Assembly: GCA_016713905.1 (NCBI GenBank)
Contig: JADJOE010000001.1
Location: forward strand, 310,001-374,000
Origin: Candidatus Vicinibacter proximus
GTDB lineage: Bacteria; Bacteroidota; Bacteroidia; Chitinophagales; Saprospiraceae
Length of the DNA: 64,000 nt
Direction: 5' to 3'
Shown here: piece after piece, positions 33,656-43,161 of the stretch
Layout: the number at the start of each line of letters is the position of its first letter
Position numbering within the stretch: position 1 is the first letter of the stretch
Position numbers and translations under genes: made by a program
Notes under the pieces: model-generated
Database searches by the model: none
Told to the model about the DNA's origin: nothing
The model's input: only the letters and a program-made list of their open reading frames with translations

Positions 33656-36600
33656 TTATTCTGGAAGACTATAATTGAAAATATCTTCAGAATTTGTTGA
33701 TTTAGATTCACAAAATTTGATTCTGACATTTGTATTAACTGTTTGTTTTAAGTTTTTTACATTTTTAATCCCATCTCCAAGGGGTGGCTGCGCCGAACCA
33801 ACAATGATGCAATTACTAGGATCAATGGACAAATCTGTACCATATTTGTATTCACCAAATAATTTCTCATATCTGAAAGGCAAAACATTTGCTTCAATTG
33901 GCTCTTTGCCAGACGCTAAGAATTGTAAGCCTTCATAAGTACTAAGACTCAACCACCTTACATCAGATTTATTTGCCATTTCCTGTGGTCTAACCTGAGG
34001 AACATTAAACTCTGTAACAGTACTTTTAAAATTTCCTATTAACATCCCAACTTTACGATCCTGATATGAATCATAAGGCCCTCTGCCATACCATTTTGCT
34101 GAACCAAATGAGCTGGGGATATCAAATATCCAACCAATCCTTGGAGGAATGCTGGCTGTGTCAGATTTTTTGATTATTTCCATCTTTAGAGCAATATCAC
34201 CGCTAGCATAAATCAAATATTCAGCTTGAAGACTGATGTCATTTTTATTGATTATTGTAGCAGAATATGAAAATTTAATGACCTTATCGTTTAGTGCTTT
34301 AATATTTTCAGATTCAAGTATAATTTGATCCGATATTTTCCACCACGATAAAAGGTCAGCTCTTTTACCAGAGTAAATGTCATTATCAATTGGTGCTCTA
34401 CTAAATATTAGCCTAATTGGAGACTTTAACATTTCGATTCCTTTCATTTTAAGAGAAGAAATATTTCCATTTTTTCTATCAATTGTAAATTGATATACAT
34501 TGTTCTGAACAAAATGTAATTTAGAATCTGTACTTATTTTCATTTTGTCATAGCTGTTAAGATCTAATTCTGGAACTTTTCCTCTAGGGAAAATAAATTG
34601 GTCAACTGCCATAAGTTGAAACCTAAACATACCCTTAAACTTGCTAGTTTTATTAATTGTAATATTTATAGTGTATTCTTTTCCAGGTTTTCTATCGAAG
34701 GGGCCATAATCAATTTTTACCAGTTTATGAGCACCAGGCAAAAGATGAAAATTTGCAATTTTTCCTTCTTTTATTATATCACCATTTTCAGAAATGTTCC
34801 AAAAATAATTAAATGCAGTATCCTTGATAAATTTATGGTAATTGTAAATTTCAAATTGACCATTATTAATATCAATAGCTTTGGTTTCAAACCAATTAAA
34901 AACAGTACTCACAACTTTGGCAGAAGGTTTAGGTGTTTTATTTGAAGTCATTATTCCACTGACACAAAGGAAAGAATCAGACTGTGTTTCACCAAAAGCA
35001 CCGCCATATGCAAAGAAAAGTTTCCCACTTTTATTTTTCATATAAAAGGTTTGGTCTGTAAAATCTTCAATAAATCCGCCAACGATATTTTCATTCTTTT
35101 TGACTTCATCCCAACATTCACTAAAACCACCTAAACCATTTCCTTTGTTGGTACTCATTTTATAGAGAATAGTAGGTTTGCTTTTTTGAGGACCCAAACT
35201 TTCCCCACAATTAAGTACCAAATCTCCATAAGATTGGTTAGAAGAAATCCATGAAGCAGGTCTTTTACTATCCTTTGTTTTGATCCATTTGTATGCTTTC
35301 ATAATTGAAGCGCCTTGATTCAATTGATAACCAAGAGACCAACAAATAATGTTACAATAGTTTTTATTTCTTTCAAACATATTTTGCACCCTTTGAAGGT
35401 AGATGGCTGAACAAATAGAATCATCTGGAAAAGAAATATTTTGATTAGAAAAGACAGATGTGGTAAGGTTACTTTCATCTAATACAAAGAGACCAAATTT
35501 CTGCATAGTTTTGTACCAACTAGACGGAAAAGGATAATGATTATTTCTTACTGCATTTATATTATATAATTTGAGGACATCGGCATCATTTTCCATCCAT
35601 GGTACATCCAAAATCACCCCTTTAAGCGGGTGAAATTCATGACAACTCACCCCTTTAATTTTTATTTTTTGGTTATTCACTAACATTACACCATTATGGA
35701 ATTGAATTGAGTTAAAACCAATTTTGTATTGAATTGCTTCAAGACAATTTCCTGATGAATCGCTAAGGATTATTCGAAGATCATATAGTTTTGGTATTTC
35801 ATCTGACCATGGCTGTATATTGGAAATTGACCCATTCACAATTTTCAAAATATCCTTTGTCTTGAGTCCATTTAGAGAAATGTTTTTTTCAAAAATTTCC
35901 TGACTACTATCTTTAAATATTTTAATTTGTAAATTATGATTATTAATTACTTGCGAAGTGTTGTTTTGGAGGTTTAATTCCAAATTAATTGAGGCTGAAT
36001 TTCCTTGAAAATTCGTTTTAGCATAAAAATCTCTTATTCTAAATTTTGGTCGGGAAATTAAATATGCATCTCTGTTTATACCAGTTAAATGCCATTTATT
36101 TGATGATTCAAAATAGGACGCATCACTCCATCTGTAAAGAACCAAAGTTAATTGATTTTGATTTTCTTTCAAATATGGATTTAGGAGGAATTCAGACATA
36201 GCTTTTGAATCTTCATTGTATCCGACCAATTGCCCATTGACATATAGGAAATATGCTGAACTTATTCCTTCAAAAAGTGCAAAAATATCTCTGCTCTTCC
36301 AGTCATCAGGAATGTCTATATTTCTTTTTAGAACCATTACTGAATTGCTATCTCTGGGTACGTTTGGGTAATTGGCTTTAAATGGAAGGTCAAAGTATTT
36401 GAAAATAGGTTTACCAAATCCTTTTAATTCTATACAAGCCGGAAAACTCATTTCCAACCAAGTATTTGAGGACTCTGATTTTTCAATCTCCGCAGGTACG
36501 TAATCAGGACCGGGATAATATTGGTATCTCCAAAAACCATTTAATGTTTTCTGATATTTGCTGTTTACCGGTATATCAGATATTGATTTGATTTCAGATT

Positions 36601-36796
36601 CGTAAGGGAAAAAATCTGTTCTTGACTTTTCTCGTCCATATTCAAAAATATGGGGATCATTCCAAAATTCCGGAATAGTAGAATTCTTTACTGCATGTAA
36701 AGTTTGTTTATCTAATACTTTTTTTTCGCTTAAGTCGTTTTTGCATGAAAATGTAAGGGAAAATACAAACAATAATAAAAAGGCACGGTACATCAT
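33656..36796 (-). CDS. Glycoside hydrolase family 2 (LacZ-like) lipoprotein with missing catalytic residues
   Basis: The 1046-residue protein has a lipoprotein signal ending SLTFSC and the full LacZ domain order: jelly roll (GKPIFKYFDLPFKANYPNVP, GISSAYFLYVNGQLVGYNED, WSDASY), immunoglobulin-like domains, TIM barrel, and the beta-galactosidase small chain (GPYDSYQDRKVG). The active site is replaced: the acid/base region WSLGNE reads WSLGYQ (Q491), the nucleophile block CEYAHAMGN reads YKMSTNKGN (K546 in place of Glu), and the magnesium ligands in DEANIETHG read DESNLTTSV. H391-type NHYP and H357-type HEFHP are kept. By family knowledge it should not hydrolyse beta-galactosides by the normal mechanism. 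No SusC/SusD genes are near. A role in sugar binding is possible. Confidence 0.88.
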   Translation of the reverse strand: MMYRAFLLLFVFSLTFSCKNDLSEKKVLDKQTLHAVKNSTIPEFWNDPHIFEYGREKSRTDFFPYESEIKSISDIPVNSKYQKTLNGFWRYQYYPGPDYVPAEIEKSESSNTWLEMSFPACIELKGFGKPIFKYFDLPFKANYPNVPRDSNSVMVLKRNIDIPDDWKSRDIFALFEGISSAYFLYVNGQLVGYNEDSKAMSEFLLNPYLKENQNQLTLVLYRWSDASYFESSNKWHLTGINRDAYLISRPKFRIRDFYAKTNFQGNSASINLELNLQNNTSQVINNHNLQIKIFKDSSQEIFEKNISLNGLKTKDILKIVNGSISNIQPWSDEIPKLYDLRIILSDSSGNCLEAIQYKIGFNSIQFHNGVMLVNNQKIKIKGVSCHEFHPLKGVILDVPWMENDADVLKLYNINAVRNNHYPFPSSWYKTMQKFGLFVLDESNLTTSVFSNQNISFPDDSICSAIYLQRVQNMFERNKNYCNIICWSLGYQLNQGASIMKAYKWIKTKDSKRPASWISSNQSYGDLVLNCGESLGPQKSKPTILYKMSTNKGNGLGGFSECWDEVKKNENIVGGFIEDFTDQTFYMKNKSGKLFFAYGGAFGETQSDSFLCVSGIMTSNKTPKPSAKVVSTVFNWFETKAIDINNGQFEIYNYHKFIKDTAFNYFWNISENGDIIKEGKIANFHLLPGAHKLVKIDYGPFDRKPGKEYTINITINKTSKFKGMFRFQLMAVDQFIFPRGKVPELDLNSYDKMKISTDSKLHFVQNNVYQFTIDRKNGNISSLKMKGIEMLKSPIRLIFSRAPIDNDIYSGKRADLLSWWKISDQIILESENIKALNDKVIKFSYSATIINKNDISLQAEYLIYASGDIALKMEIIKKSDTASIPPRIGWIFDIPSSFGSAKWYGRGPYDSYQDRKVGMLIGNFKSTVTEFNVPQVRPQEMANKSDVRWLSLSTYEGLQFLASGKEPIEANVLPFRYEKLFGEYKYGTDLSIDPSNCIIVGSAQPPLGDGIKNVKNLKQTVNTNVRIKFCESKSTNSEDIFNYSLPE

Positions 36797-37076
36797 AAAA
36801 TTAGTTCTTTTTAAATAGACCCTTTAAGTTAGAGAGTTGTGGTACCCAAAAGACTTTTTTTAAGTATCTATATTTTAGAAATTTGAAAATGTATTGTTCT
36901 GAAATATTGAACTTGTTTAAAAAGAAATTACAAAAAGGCAAATTTTTAAAATAGTATTTAATTATAATAATAATTTAATTGAGAATTCTATTTAAGATAT
37001 GATTTAGTTTATTTATAAATAAGATTATTGCTTAATTCAGTTCATAAATGTTAAATAAAATTTTAATTGATCACAG

Positions 37077-38099
37077 TTAGTTCTTAATTAATTTATAAGT
37101 GTTTACAAAATTGCCATCGCTTAATGTTAAAAAGTAGATACCGGGAAGAACATTTTGAGTTTGGCAATTAACAATATTTGGACTAACTACACAGTCAAAT
37201 AAAATCTGATTACCTAAAATGTTTCTTAAGCTAATATCTAAATTCTTCAATTCACTTTGGTTAAAGTTAATAACAAACCTTTCCTTAAGCGGATTTGGAT
37301 AAATATGAAAATCACTTAAACTTTTAACAGGGCTTGAAGTAGAGTTTGGAGAACAATTTAAATTTAAAGTGTTAAATATTATTTGAAGTGAATCTATGGG
37401 TTCTATCTTACTATTGGCTCTGGTTTTTACACCAATTTTAATACTGGGTTTGGTATATTCATCATTTGGTTTTGATACTTTTAGAAAAGCAAATAAAGAA
37501 GAAGTTCCATTTGGGCTGCAACGAGAGTCAGCACCCGAAAAGTTAGCACCCTGTAATGAAGCCATTAGTTTACACGCAAGGTTACCTTTGGTTTGAATAA
37601 ATTCATCTTCCATTTTATCTAGCACTTCGGGTCCCAGTAATATATTTCCCTGAATGGAATAATTTGATCCAATGCGGTGACCTTTATAATCAAAGCAATT
37701 TTCGCCTGTAAATGCAGCTGCCTGTATTCTTCCATTTTTAATACTTACTACACCATATTGTCTTACGGAAGGGTTGTCTTCAACATCATTGTTGAACAAC
37801 CAATCCAGTACTTGTTGAGCGTTATCACCAGCAAGAAGTCTTGTTCTTGCATTTGTCTGGTTGGCGGCAATATAATATGATTGCGTATTAATAGCTCCGC
37901 GACCAGGAACTACATCAGCAATCAAATCGGTTTCATATGGAAGACCAAAAAGATCAAGACATGAGGCCCCAGCGGATCCGATCTCTCCAGTTAAAGTATC
38001 AATGGCTACAATAGAAAAAGTTTCCTGAGCTTCTGAATTTTGAATATTAATTAGTAAACAAAAATGAAGAGAAAAGATATACAAAAATTTATGAATCAT
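37077..38099 (-). CDS. DUF1028 protein with T9SS type A sorting domain
   Basis: The 340-residue protein has a signal peptide (ending IQNSEAQ), a DUF1028 domain from about residue 26 to 240 (TFSIVAIDTLTGEIGSAGAS, ADVVPGRGAINTQSYY, ARTRLLAGDNAQQVLDWL, GENCFDYKGHRIGSNYSIQG) and a C-terminal type A sorting signal (FHIYPNPLKERFVINF ... LPGIYFLTLSDG ... YKLIKN). DUF1028 is predicted to have an Ntn-hydrolase fold and is of unproven activity. The sorting signal predicts export through SprA and surface attachment or release. It lies 13 bp behind fumarylacetoacetase on the same strand, though a functional link is doubtful. Confidence 0.88.
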   Translation of the reverse strand: MIHKFLYIFSLHFCLLINIQNSEAQETFSIVAIDTLTGEIGSAGASCLDLFGLPYETDLIADVVPGRGAINTQSYYIAANQTNARTRLLAGDNAQQVLDWLFNNDVEDNPSVRQYGVVSIKNGRIQAAAFTGENCFDYKGHRIGSNYSIQGNILLGPEVLDKMEDEFIQTKGNLACKLMASLQGANFSGADSRCSPNGTSSLFAFLKVSKPNDEYTKPSIKIGVKTRANSKIEPIDSLQIIFNTLNLNCSPNSTSSPVKSLSDFHIYPNPLKERFVINFNQSELKNLDISLRNILGNQILFDCVVSPNIVNCQTQNVLPGIYFLTLSDGNFVNTYKLIKN

Positions 38100-38112
38100 A
38101 TTTAATTGTAAT

Positions 38113-39351
38113 CTAATTTCCTGTTATTACTCCTGAACAAGAACCAAAACCAATTCTGTAATGCTCATTTTCGGCATATGCCTTCATCTCAATGCGATCC
38201 CCGTCTTCAAGGAAGACCCGACTGGAACCATCTTTTAATTGTATTGGTTTTGTACCTTTCCATGCCAACTCAAGCATTGAACCAAAGGATGTTTGGTCCG
38301 GACCAGAAATAGTTCCTGAAGCACAAATATCTCCAACTTGCATGTTGCATCCATTAACTGTGTGATGTGCGAGTTGTTGTTTAATACTCCAATATAAATA
38401 TTTCATATTCGATTTTGAAACCAAATTATTATTCAACCAAACCTCTAATTGAATATTATAATTATTTGCTCCACTCTGTTTAAGATAGTCTAGCGGGACA
38501 GGATTTTGTTCTGGGCCTGCAACTCTAAATTTCTCTAACGCTTCTAAGTCAACAAGCCAAGGTGAAGCTGTAGATGCAAAATTTTTCCCAAGAAAAGGCC
38601 CTAAAGGCACATACTCCCATTTTTGGATATCTCTTGCCGACCAGTCGTTAAAAAGTAATAAACCTTGAATATGTTCTTCTGCTTTTTCAATAGGAATTGG
38701 TTCACCCAATGCATTGCCTTTACCAATTACGAAAGCCATTTCCAGTTCAAAGTCAAGTTGACGACTGGCACTATAAACAGGGGGTTCCCCATCTCTTAAA
38801 ACTATTTGTCCGTGAGGTCTTTTAATAGGAGTTTCACTAACGACAATGGATGAAGATCTGCCATGGTATCCAACTGGCAAATAAAGCCAATTTGGTAATA
38901 GGGCATTTGCAGGATCCCTAAACATCATTCCAACATTGGTAGCATGTTCCCGGCTACTGTAGAAATCTGTATAATCACCCGCCTTTACAGGTAAATGGAG
39001 TTTAACCATGCTGACAGGCCTTAAAGCTGAGCTTAAAGATTCTTTCGATTTATCATTTTTCTCAGAGAAAATTGTTAACAGTTCTTTTCTAATGAGACTT
39101 ACTTTATCTTTTCCTAGAGTTAGTAAAGGGTTTAAAAAATCATTATAAAAAATTGACTTTGGAATACCACAATTAGATGTAATATCTGGAATTTCACTAA
39201 GATCAATAATTTGATCTCCAATAATGCTGCATATTTTTTTTTGACCTCCATTTACACTAAAAATACCCAAGGGTAAATTGTGGATGGGAAAATCACATTC
39301 ACGCTCGTATGGGATCCAAGATTTTAATAACGCGGGCAAAGAATTTTCCAT
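38113..39351 (-). CDS. Fumarylacetoacetase
   Basis: The enzyme hydrolyses fumarylacetoacetate to fumarate and acetoacetate, the last step of tyrosine and phenylalanine degradation via homogentisate. The 412-residue protein has the N-terminal SH3-like domain and the FAH catalytic fold: DYTDFYSSREHATNVGMMFR, LPNWLYLPVGYHGRSSSIVV, LDFELEMAFVIGKGN, LLFNDWSARDIQKWEYVPLG, FLGKNFASTASPW and GDICASGTISGPD. Metal-binding acids are present. Other genes of the homogentisate route are not in this window. It is between radA and the DUF1028 gene on the minus strand. Confidence 0.95.
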   Translation of the reverse strand: MENSLPALLKSWIPYERECDFPIHNLPLGIFSVNGGQKKICSIIGDQIIDLSEIPDITSNCGIPKSIFYNDFLNPLLTLGKDKVSLIRKELLTIFSEKNDKSKESLSSALRPVSMVKLHLPVKAGDYTDFYSSREHATNVGMMFRDPANALLPNWLYLPVGYHGRSSSIVVSETPIKRPHGQIVLRDGEPPVYSASRQLDFELEMAFVIGKGNALGEPIPIEKAEEHIQGLLLFNDWSARDIQKWEYVPLGPFLGKNFASTASPWLVDLEALEKFRVAGPEQNPVPLDYLKQSGANNYNIQLEVWLNNNLVSKSNMKYLYWSIKQQLAHHTVNGCNMQVGDICASGTISGPDQTSFGSMLELAWKGTKPIQLKDGSSRVFLEDGDRIEMKAYAENEHYRIGFGSCSGVITGN

Positions 39352-39429
39352 ATTTGAAATGTAAATGATTAAACGGTAAAAATAATGGTTATGTTAGGAT
39401 AGTTAATAGAAAAAATCGCAATGATCCAA

Positions 39430-40809
39430 TCAACCACTAGAAAAAACTTTCTCATATAGTTCATTGACAGTTGATAGAAGTAGAACTTTTATTTTTGCGT
39501 TTCTTGACAAATCAATTTTTCCGTTATATTTAGAGATGCAAATGGCTTTAAATCCAAGACGCTCAGCCTCTTGAATTCTAGCCTCTACTCTTGAAACAGC
39601 CCTAATTTCACCGGAAAGACCAACTTCTCCTGCGAAACATATTTGACGGTGCAAAGCATGGTCTTCCAAGGATGAAATTAATGAGGCTACTACAGCAAGA
39701 TCTATTGCAGGATCGCTAATTCTTATACCCCCGGCAAGATTTATAAAAACATCTTGAATTCCGAAATGAAACCCACACCTTTTTTCAAGGACAGCAAGCA
39801 ACATGGAAAGTCTTCTTGTGTCAAAACCTGTGGCAACCCTTTGTGGCGTTCCATAAACCGCAGCGCCAACCAATGCCTGGGTTTCAATTAAAATTGGCCT
39901 TAAACCTTCAATTGTACAAGCAACAGCACTACCACTTAATCTATCTTGGTGTTGGGAAAGAAGCAATTCACTTGGGTTTTCCACAGGTTTAAGTCCTGTG
40001 CTATCCATTTCATAGAGACTTAATTCATCTGTAGAACCGAATCGGTTTTTTAGAGTACGCAGTATTCTGTAGGAATTATGTTTTTCGCCTTCAAATTGTA
40101 AAACAGTATCCACCATATGTTCCAATAATTTAGGCCCAGCAATATCACCTTCTTTGGTTATATGTCCTATTAAAAAGACAGGTACACCCGTTTCTTTAGC
40201 ATATCTAATAAGCTCATTAGTGCATTCACGAATTTGAGAAATTGTCCCAGGGGCAGAATCAAGATGAGGCGAACTTAAGGTTTGTATGGAATCAACTATA
40301 AGAAGTCCCGGTTTAAGTTTTGCAGATTCTGATAGTATAATATCCACCTTAGTCTCTGAGAATAAATAGCAACTTTCCTGACTGTGATTTAGTCTATTTG
40401 CTCTAATTTTGATTTGTTCCTCACTTTCTTCACCGGAAACATACAAGACTGCATTAAGACCTATTTGAAGAGCAAGTTGAAGAAGCAATGTGGACTTTCC
40501 TATGCCCGGCTGACCAGCCAATAAAGTTACAGAGCCCCTAACTAAACCACCACCAAGGGCTCTGTTTAATTCTTTATCGTGCGTGTCCAATCTAAGTAAT
40601 TTTCCAGTCTCCAGTTGATCTAGTCTAACTGACTTTATACTTTTGTGGTCCTCTTTAATAGTTTTCCATCCGTGTTCAGAATCCTCCTTTTTATGAAGAA
40701 TCTCTTCCTGATAGCTATTCCAGGCACCGCATGAAGGACAGTGGCCAATCCATTTGTGTGCATTGGCTCCACAACCTGAACAGACAAATATTATACGAGC
40801 TTTTGACAA
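39430..40809 (-). CDS. radA: DNA repair protein RadA
   Basis: RadA is a RecA-like hexameric helicase that helps branch migration during recombination. The 459-residue protein shows a four-cysteine zinc finger (C10, C13, C24, C27 in CSGCGANAHKWIGHCPSC), Walker A GQPGIGKST near residue 100, the KNRFG motif in LKNRFGS, and the C-terminal Lon-like domain (DVFINLAGGIRISDPAIDLA, CFAGEVGLSGEIRAVSRVE). The start is TTG at 40809: the typical RadA N-terminus MSKAR.. begins there and no ATG is upstream in frame. A 447-bp gap separates it from divergent scpB. Confidence 0.96.
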   Translation of the reverse strand: MSKARIIFVCSGCGANAHKWIGHCPSCGAWNSYQEEILHKKEDSEHGWKTIKEDHKSIKSVRLDQLETGKLLRLDTHDKELNRALGGGLVRGSVTLLAGQPGIGKSTLLLQLALQIGLNAVLYVSGEESEEQIKIRANRLNHSQESCYLFSETKVDIILSESAKLKPGLLIVDSIQTLSSPHLDSAPGTISQIRECTNELIRYAKETGVPVFLIGHITKEGDIAGPKLLEHMVDTVLQFEGEKHNSYRILRTLKNRFGSTDELSLYEMDSTGLKPVENPSELLLSQHQDRLSGSAVACTIEGLRPILIETQALVGAAVYGTPQRVATGFDTRRLSMLLAVLEKRCGFHFGIQDVFINLAGGIRISDPAIDLAVVASLISSLEDHALHRQICFAGEVGLSGEIRAVSRVEARIQEAERLGFKAICISKYNGKIDLSRNAKIKVLLLSTVNELYEKVFSSG

Positions 40810-41205
40810 GGGATAGTTTTAATAATTTTATGTGCTTAATTTCTGTATATACCTAAATAATTAAGGCAATTCTAATCGAAAGACCAAAATTAATAAATAA
40901 AACAAGATTGTAATATATTGAATGAAAGCTATCAGAGGAAAAGGAGCATCGGATCAATTTATTAAAAGGAAAATATCGCAGTCAATCTTCTGGATTTTGT
41001 AATTTATCTCCAACCTATTATATTATTTAGTTATTTATTCAGGAAATCCCAACTAAAATCAATGTGAAGGATTTTAGAAATTGTGCTCTAAAACAGATTT
41101 TTAATTAAGCTTTTAAAAATTAAAATTTCAAGTTCCCATAATAAAATAAAAATTTATGTTAAGTTACAGGTATAAACAATTAGGGAATTTACTATTTTGA
41201 GTTTA

Positions 41206-41229
41206 AATCCTCAACTATTATAGAGGATT
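41206..41229. repeat. Inverted repeat upstream of the scpB -7 box
   Basis: AATCCTC (41206-41212) and GAGGATT (41223-41229) flank a 10-base loop, about 16 bp upstream of the -7 box. It overlaps the -33 region, so it could be an operator or only a chance hairpin. Confidence 0.35.
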
Positions 41230-41244
41230 GATGGTTTTAGTAAT

Positions 41245-41252
41245 TACTTTTG
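41245..41252 (+). promoter_or_regulatory. -7 promoter box directly upstream of scpB
   Basis: TACTTTTG matches TAnnTTTG and ends 4 bp before the ATG of scpB at 41257, which predicts a leaderless or nearly leaderless transcript. Confidence 0.55.
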
Positions 41253-41256
41253 TATC

Positions 41257-41886
41257 ATGAATACTACGAATTTTATACCAGCTATAGAAAGTTTAATATT
41301 TGCTGCTCCAACGCCAATTTCTGTTGCAGATATTAAATATTGCCTTGAAAACACCCATGCAATAAGTATTGGCATTGAAGATATTGAAAACTGCATTCAT
41401 TTGATAGAATCAAGATATCAATCCAGTGATTTCGGAATTGAGTTAAAGGAAATTTCGGGAGGCTTTCAGTTTCTTTCAAAACCTGATTTTTTTCCATTGA
41501 TTGCTGAATATATAAAAGTTAATAACAGGAAAAAATTATCCAGGGCAGCAATGGAAAGTTTAGCCATAATTGCTTATAAACAACCTATTTCTAAATCTGA
41601 AGTTGAGCAAATTAGGGGAGTTAATAGCGACCATTCGATACAAAAATTGCTTGAAAAAGAGTTGATTGAAATTACCGGTAGAAGTGAGGGCCCAGGCAAA
41701 CCCATTCTGTTGGGCACAAGTAACAGGTTTATGGAATATTTTGGATTAAAAAATCTTGCTGACCTACCCAAACTTAAAGATTTGGCAATGCCCGAAAATG
41801 AAATTGGAGAGCCAGCGCCTATTGAAGAAACGGTTGCCTTATTAGAAGACCATGAAAATTTAAATAAACTACCAAAAGATGAATAA
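41257..41886 (+). CDS. scpB: Segregation and condensation protein B
   Basis: ScpB pairs with ScpA and the SMC ATPase to organise and segregate the chromosome. The 209-residue protein has two winged-helix domains with the family pattern: ESLIFAAPTPISVADIKYCL, KEISGGFQFLSKPDF, then LSRAAMESLAIIAYKQPISK, SEVEQIRGVNSDHSIQKLLE, IEITGRSEGPGKPILLGTS and FMEYFGLKNLADLP. The last 40 residues are acidic. Its end overlaps the start of the DUF2480 gene by 8 bp. scpA and smc are not in the window. Confidence 0.95.
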   Translation: MNTTNFIPAIESLIFAAPTPISVADIKYCLENTHAISIGIEDIENCIHLIESRYQSSDFGIELKEISGGFQFLSKPDFFPLIAEYIKVNNRKKLSRAAMESLAIIAYKQPISKSEVEQIRGVNSDHSIQKLLEKELIEITGRSEGPGKPILLGTSNRFMEYFGLKNLADLPKLKDLAMPENEIGEPAPIEETVALLEDHENLNKLPKDE

Positions 41887-42403
41887 TGCAGGCGAATTGG
41901 TTAATCGGGTTGCTTCAAGTGGTTTGGTAACAATTAAACTTGAAGATTTTTATCCTGTCGAAGAGATAGTTGAATTTGATATCAAACCATTTCTGTATAA
42001 GGAATTGATTTTAAAAGAATTAGACTTCCGGGAGGCAATGCAAAATCACAATTGGTCAAGTTATGCCGGAAAAATACTTGCTGTTTTTTGTTCCAATGAT
42101 GCAATAATTCCTACATGGGCATATATGCTTATCTCAACACACGCTTCAAGGCAGACAGCAGATTTATTTTTTGGTAGCTCGGAACAAGTACTTATCCAGT
42201 ATTTTAACCGTATTTTAGATAAGTTTGATTGGAAACAATTTCAGGGTTCTAAATTGGTTATTAAAGGTTGTAGTGACAAACCAGTACCGCCATCTGCATA
42301 TCTGAGGGTTACCCATCATCTTTTACCGTATGCTTCGAGTATTATGTATGGAGAACCCTGTTCTACGGTTCCCGTTTATAAGCGAGCTAAAATTAGTACA
42401 TGA
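41879..42403 (+). CDS. DUF2480 family protein
   Basis: The 174-residue cytoplasmic protein matches the Bacteroidota family DUF2480: ELVNRVASSGLVTIKLEDFYP, FDIKPFLYKELILKELDFRE, IIPTWAYMLISTHAS, and SKLVIKGCSDKPVPPSAYL near the end, followed by SSIMYGEPCSTVPVYKR. The function of the family is unknown. The gene overlaps scpB by 8 bp in a different frame, which points to coupled translation. A 177-bp gap to the OmpH pair follows. Confidence 0.85.
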   Translation: MNNAGELVNRVASSGLVTIKLEDFYPVEEIVEFDIKPFLYKELILKELDFREAMQNHNWSSYAGKILAVFCSNDAIIPTWAYMLISTHASRQTADLFFGSSEQVLIQYFNRILDKFDWKQFQGSKLVIKGCSDKPVPPSAYLRVTHHLLPYASSIMYGEPCSTVPVYKRAKIST

Positions 42404-42580
42404 CGAAGTAGAAGTTGTACTTATTAAAACCTTAACTCCACGTTAAATCCCAGTTAAATAGAAAGAACCTGAAACAAACACAATAAAACTTAAGTTATGC
42501 TCATTAAACCAGGAGTTATTCAAGGAGAAGTTTAACTTCAGTAAATTGTCTGAATATTATTAAAAACCAACACAAATTCT

Positions 42581-43105
42581 ATGAAGTCATTAAGTAAGCT
42601 CACTTTTATCATTATTTTGATTTTAAGTACAAACTATTCCTATGCTCAAAGATTTGCTCTAGTCGATGTCAATAAAATACTTGAGAATCTGGACGATTAC
42701 AAAAAAGCCCAAGAGGAACTGGATCGAGTAGCAGCCACCTGGAAACAGGAAATAGCGGTTGAATATGATAAAATCAAAGCCATGTATAATAAGTATCAGG
42801 CAGAACAGGTCCTTTTAACCGATGAACAAAGAAAGCAAAAGGAGGAGGACATCATGAGTAAAGAAAAGGAAGCCAGAAAATTACAAAAAGACAAATTTGG
42901 CGAAGAAGGAGAATTATTTAAAAAGAGGCAAGATCTTGTAAGACCTATACAGGACAAAGTTTATACTGCCATTCAGGACTATGCAGCTACCAAAGGATTA
43001 GAAGCAATTTTTGATACCAGTGGATCAGCTGGAATTATATATTACAGTAAAGAATTAGATAAAACTGATGAAATTCTTAAAAAATTTAAAGTTACGGCCA
43101 AATAA
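42581..43105 (+). CDS. OmpH/Skp family periplasmic chaperone (first copy)
   Basis: The 174-residue protein has a signal peptide ending NYSYAQ, then the Skp/OmpH pattern: a small beta core (RFALVDVNKILENL), two long charged helices forming the tentacle (residues about 40-115), and the C-terminal strand part (GLEAIFDTSGSAGIIYYSKEL). Skp trimers carry unfolded outer-membrane proteins across the periplasm. A second copy follows after 56 bp. The usual neighbour bamA is not here. Confidence 0.9.
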   Translation: MKSLSKLTFIIILILSTNYSYAQRFALVDVNKILENLDDYKKAQEELDRVAATWKQEIAVEYDKIKAMYNKYQAEQVLLTDEQRKQKEEDIMSKEKEARKLQKDKFGEEGELFKKRQDLVRPIQDKVYTAIQDYAATKGLEAIFDTSGSAGIIYYSKELDKTDEILKKFKVTAK

Positions 43106-43131
43106 GCTTTCCATTCTTTTTTTAAAATATG

Positions 43132-43139
43132 TATATTTG
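43132..43139 (+). promoter_or_regulatory. -7 promoter box between the two OmpH genes
   Basis: TATATTTG matches TAnnTTTG exactly and lies 22 bp before the ATG of the second OmpH gene. A CTTTCC about 20 bp further upstream is a weak -33 candidate. It would let ompH2-murI be expressed apart from ompH1. Confidence 0.55.
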
Positions 43140-43161
43140 CCCGTTTTTAAAACATAATTAA

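Larger units (their letters stand above)
40810..41256. other. Intergenic region between divergent radA and scpB
   Basis: This 447-bp region is AT-rich. I see no supportable gene or RNA. Close to scpB it holds a 7-bp inverted repeat (AATCCTC/GAGGATT) and a -7 promoter box. No -7 box in the right orientation was found close to radA. Confidence 0.5.
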
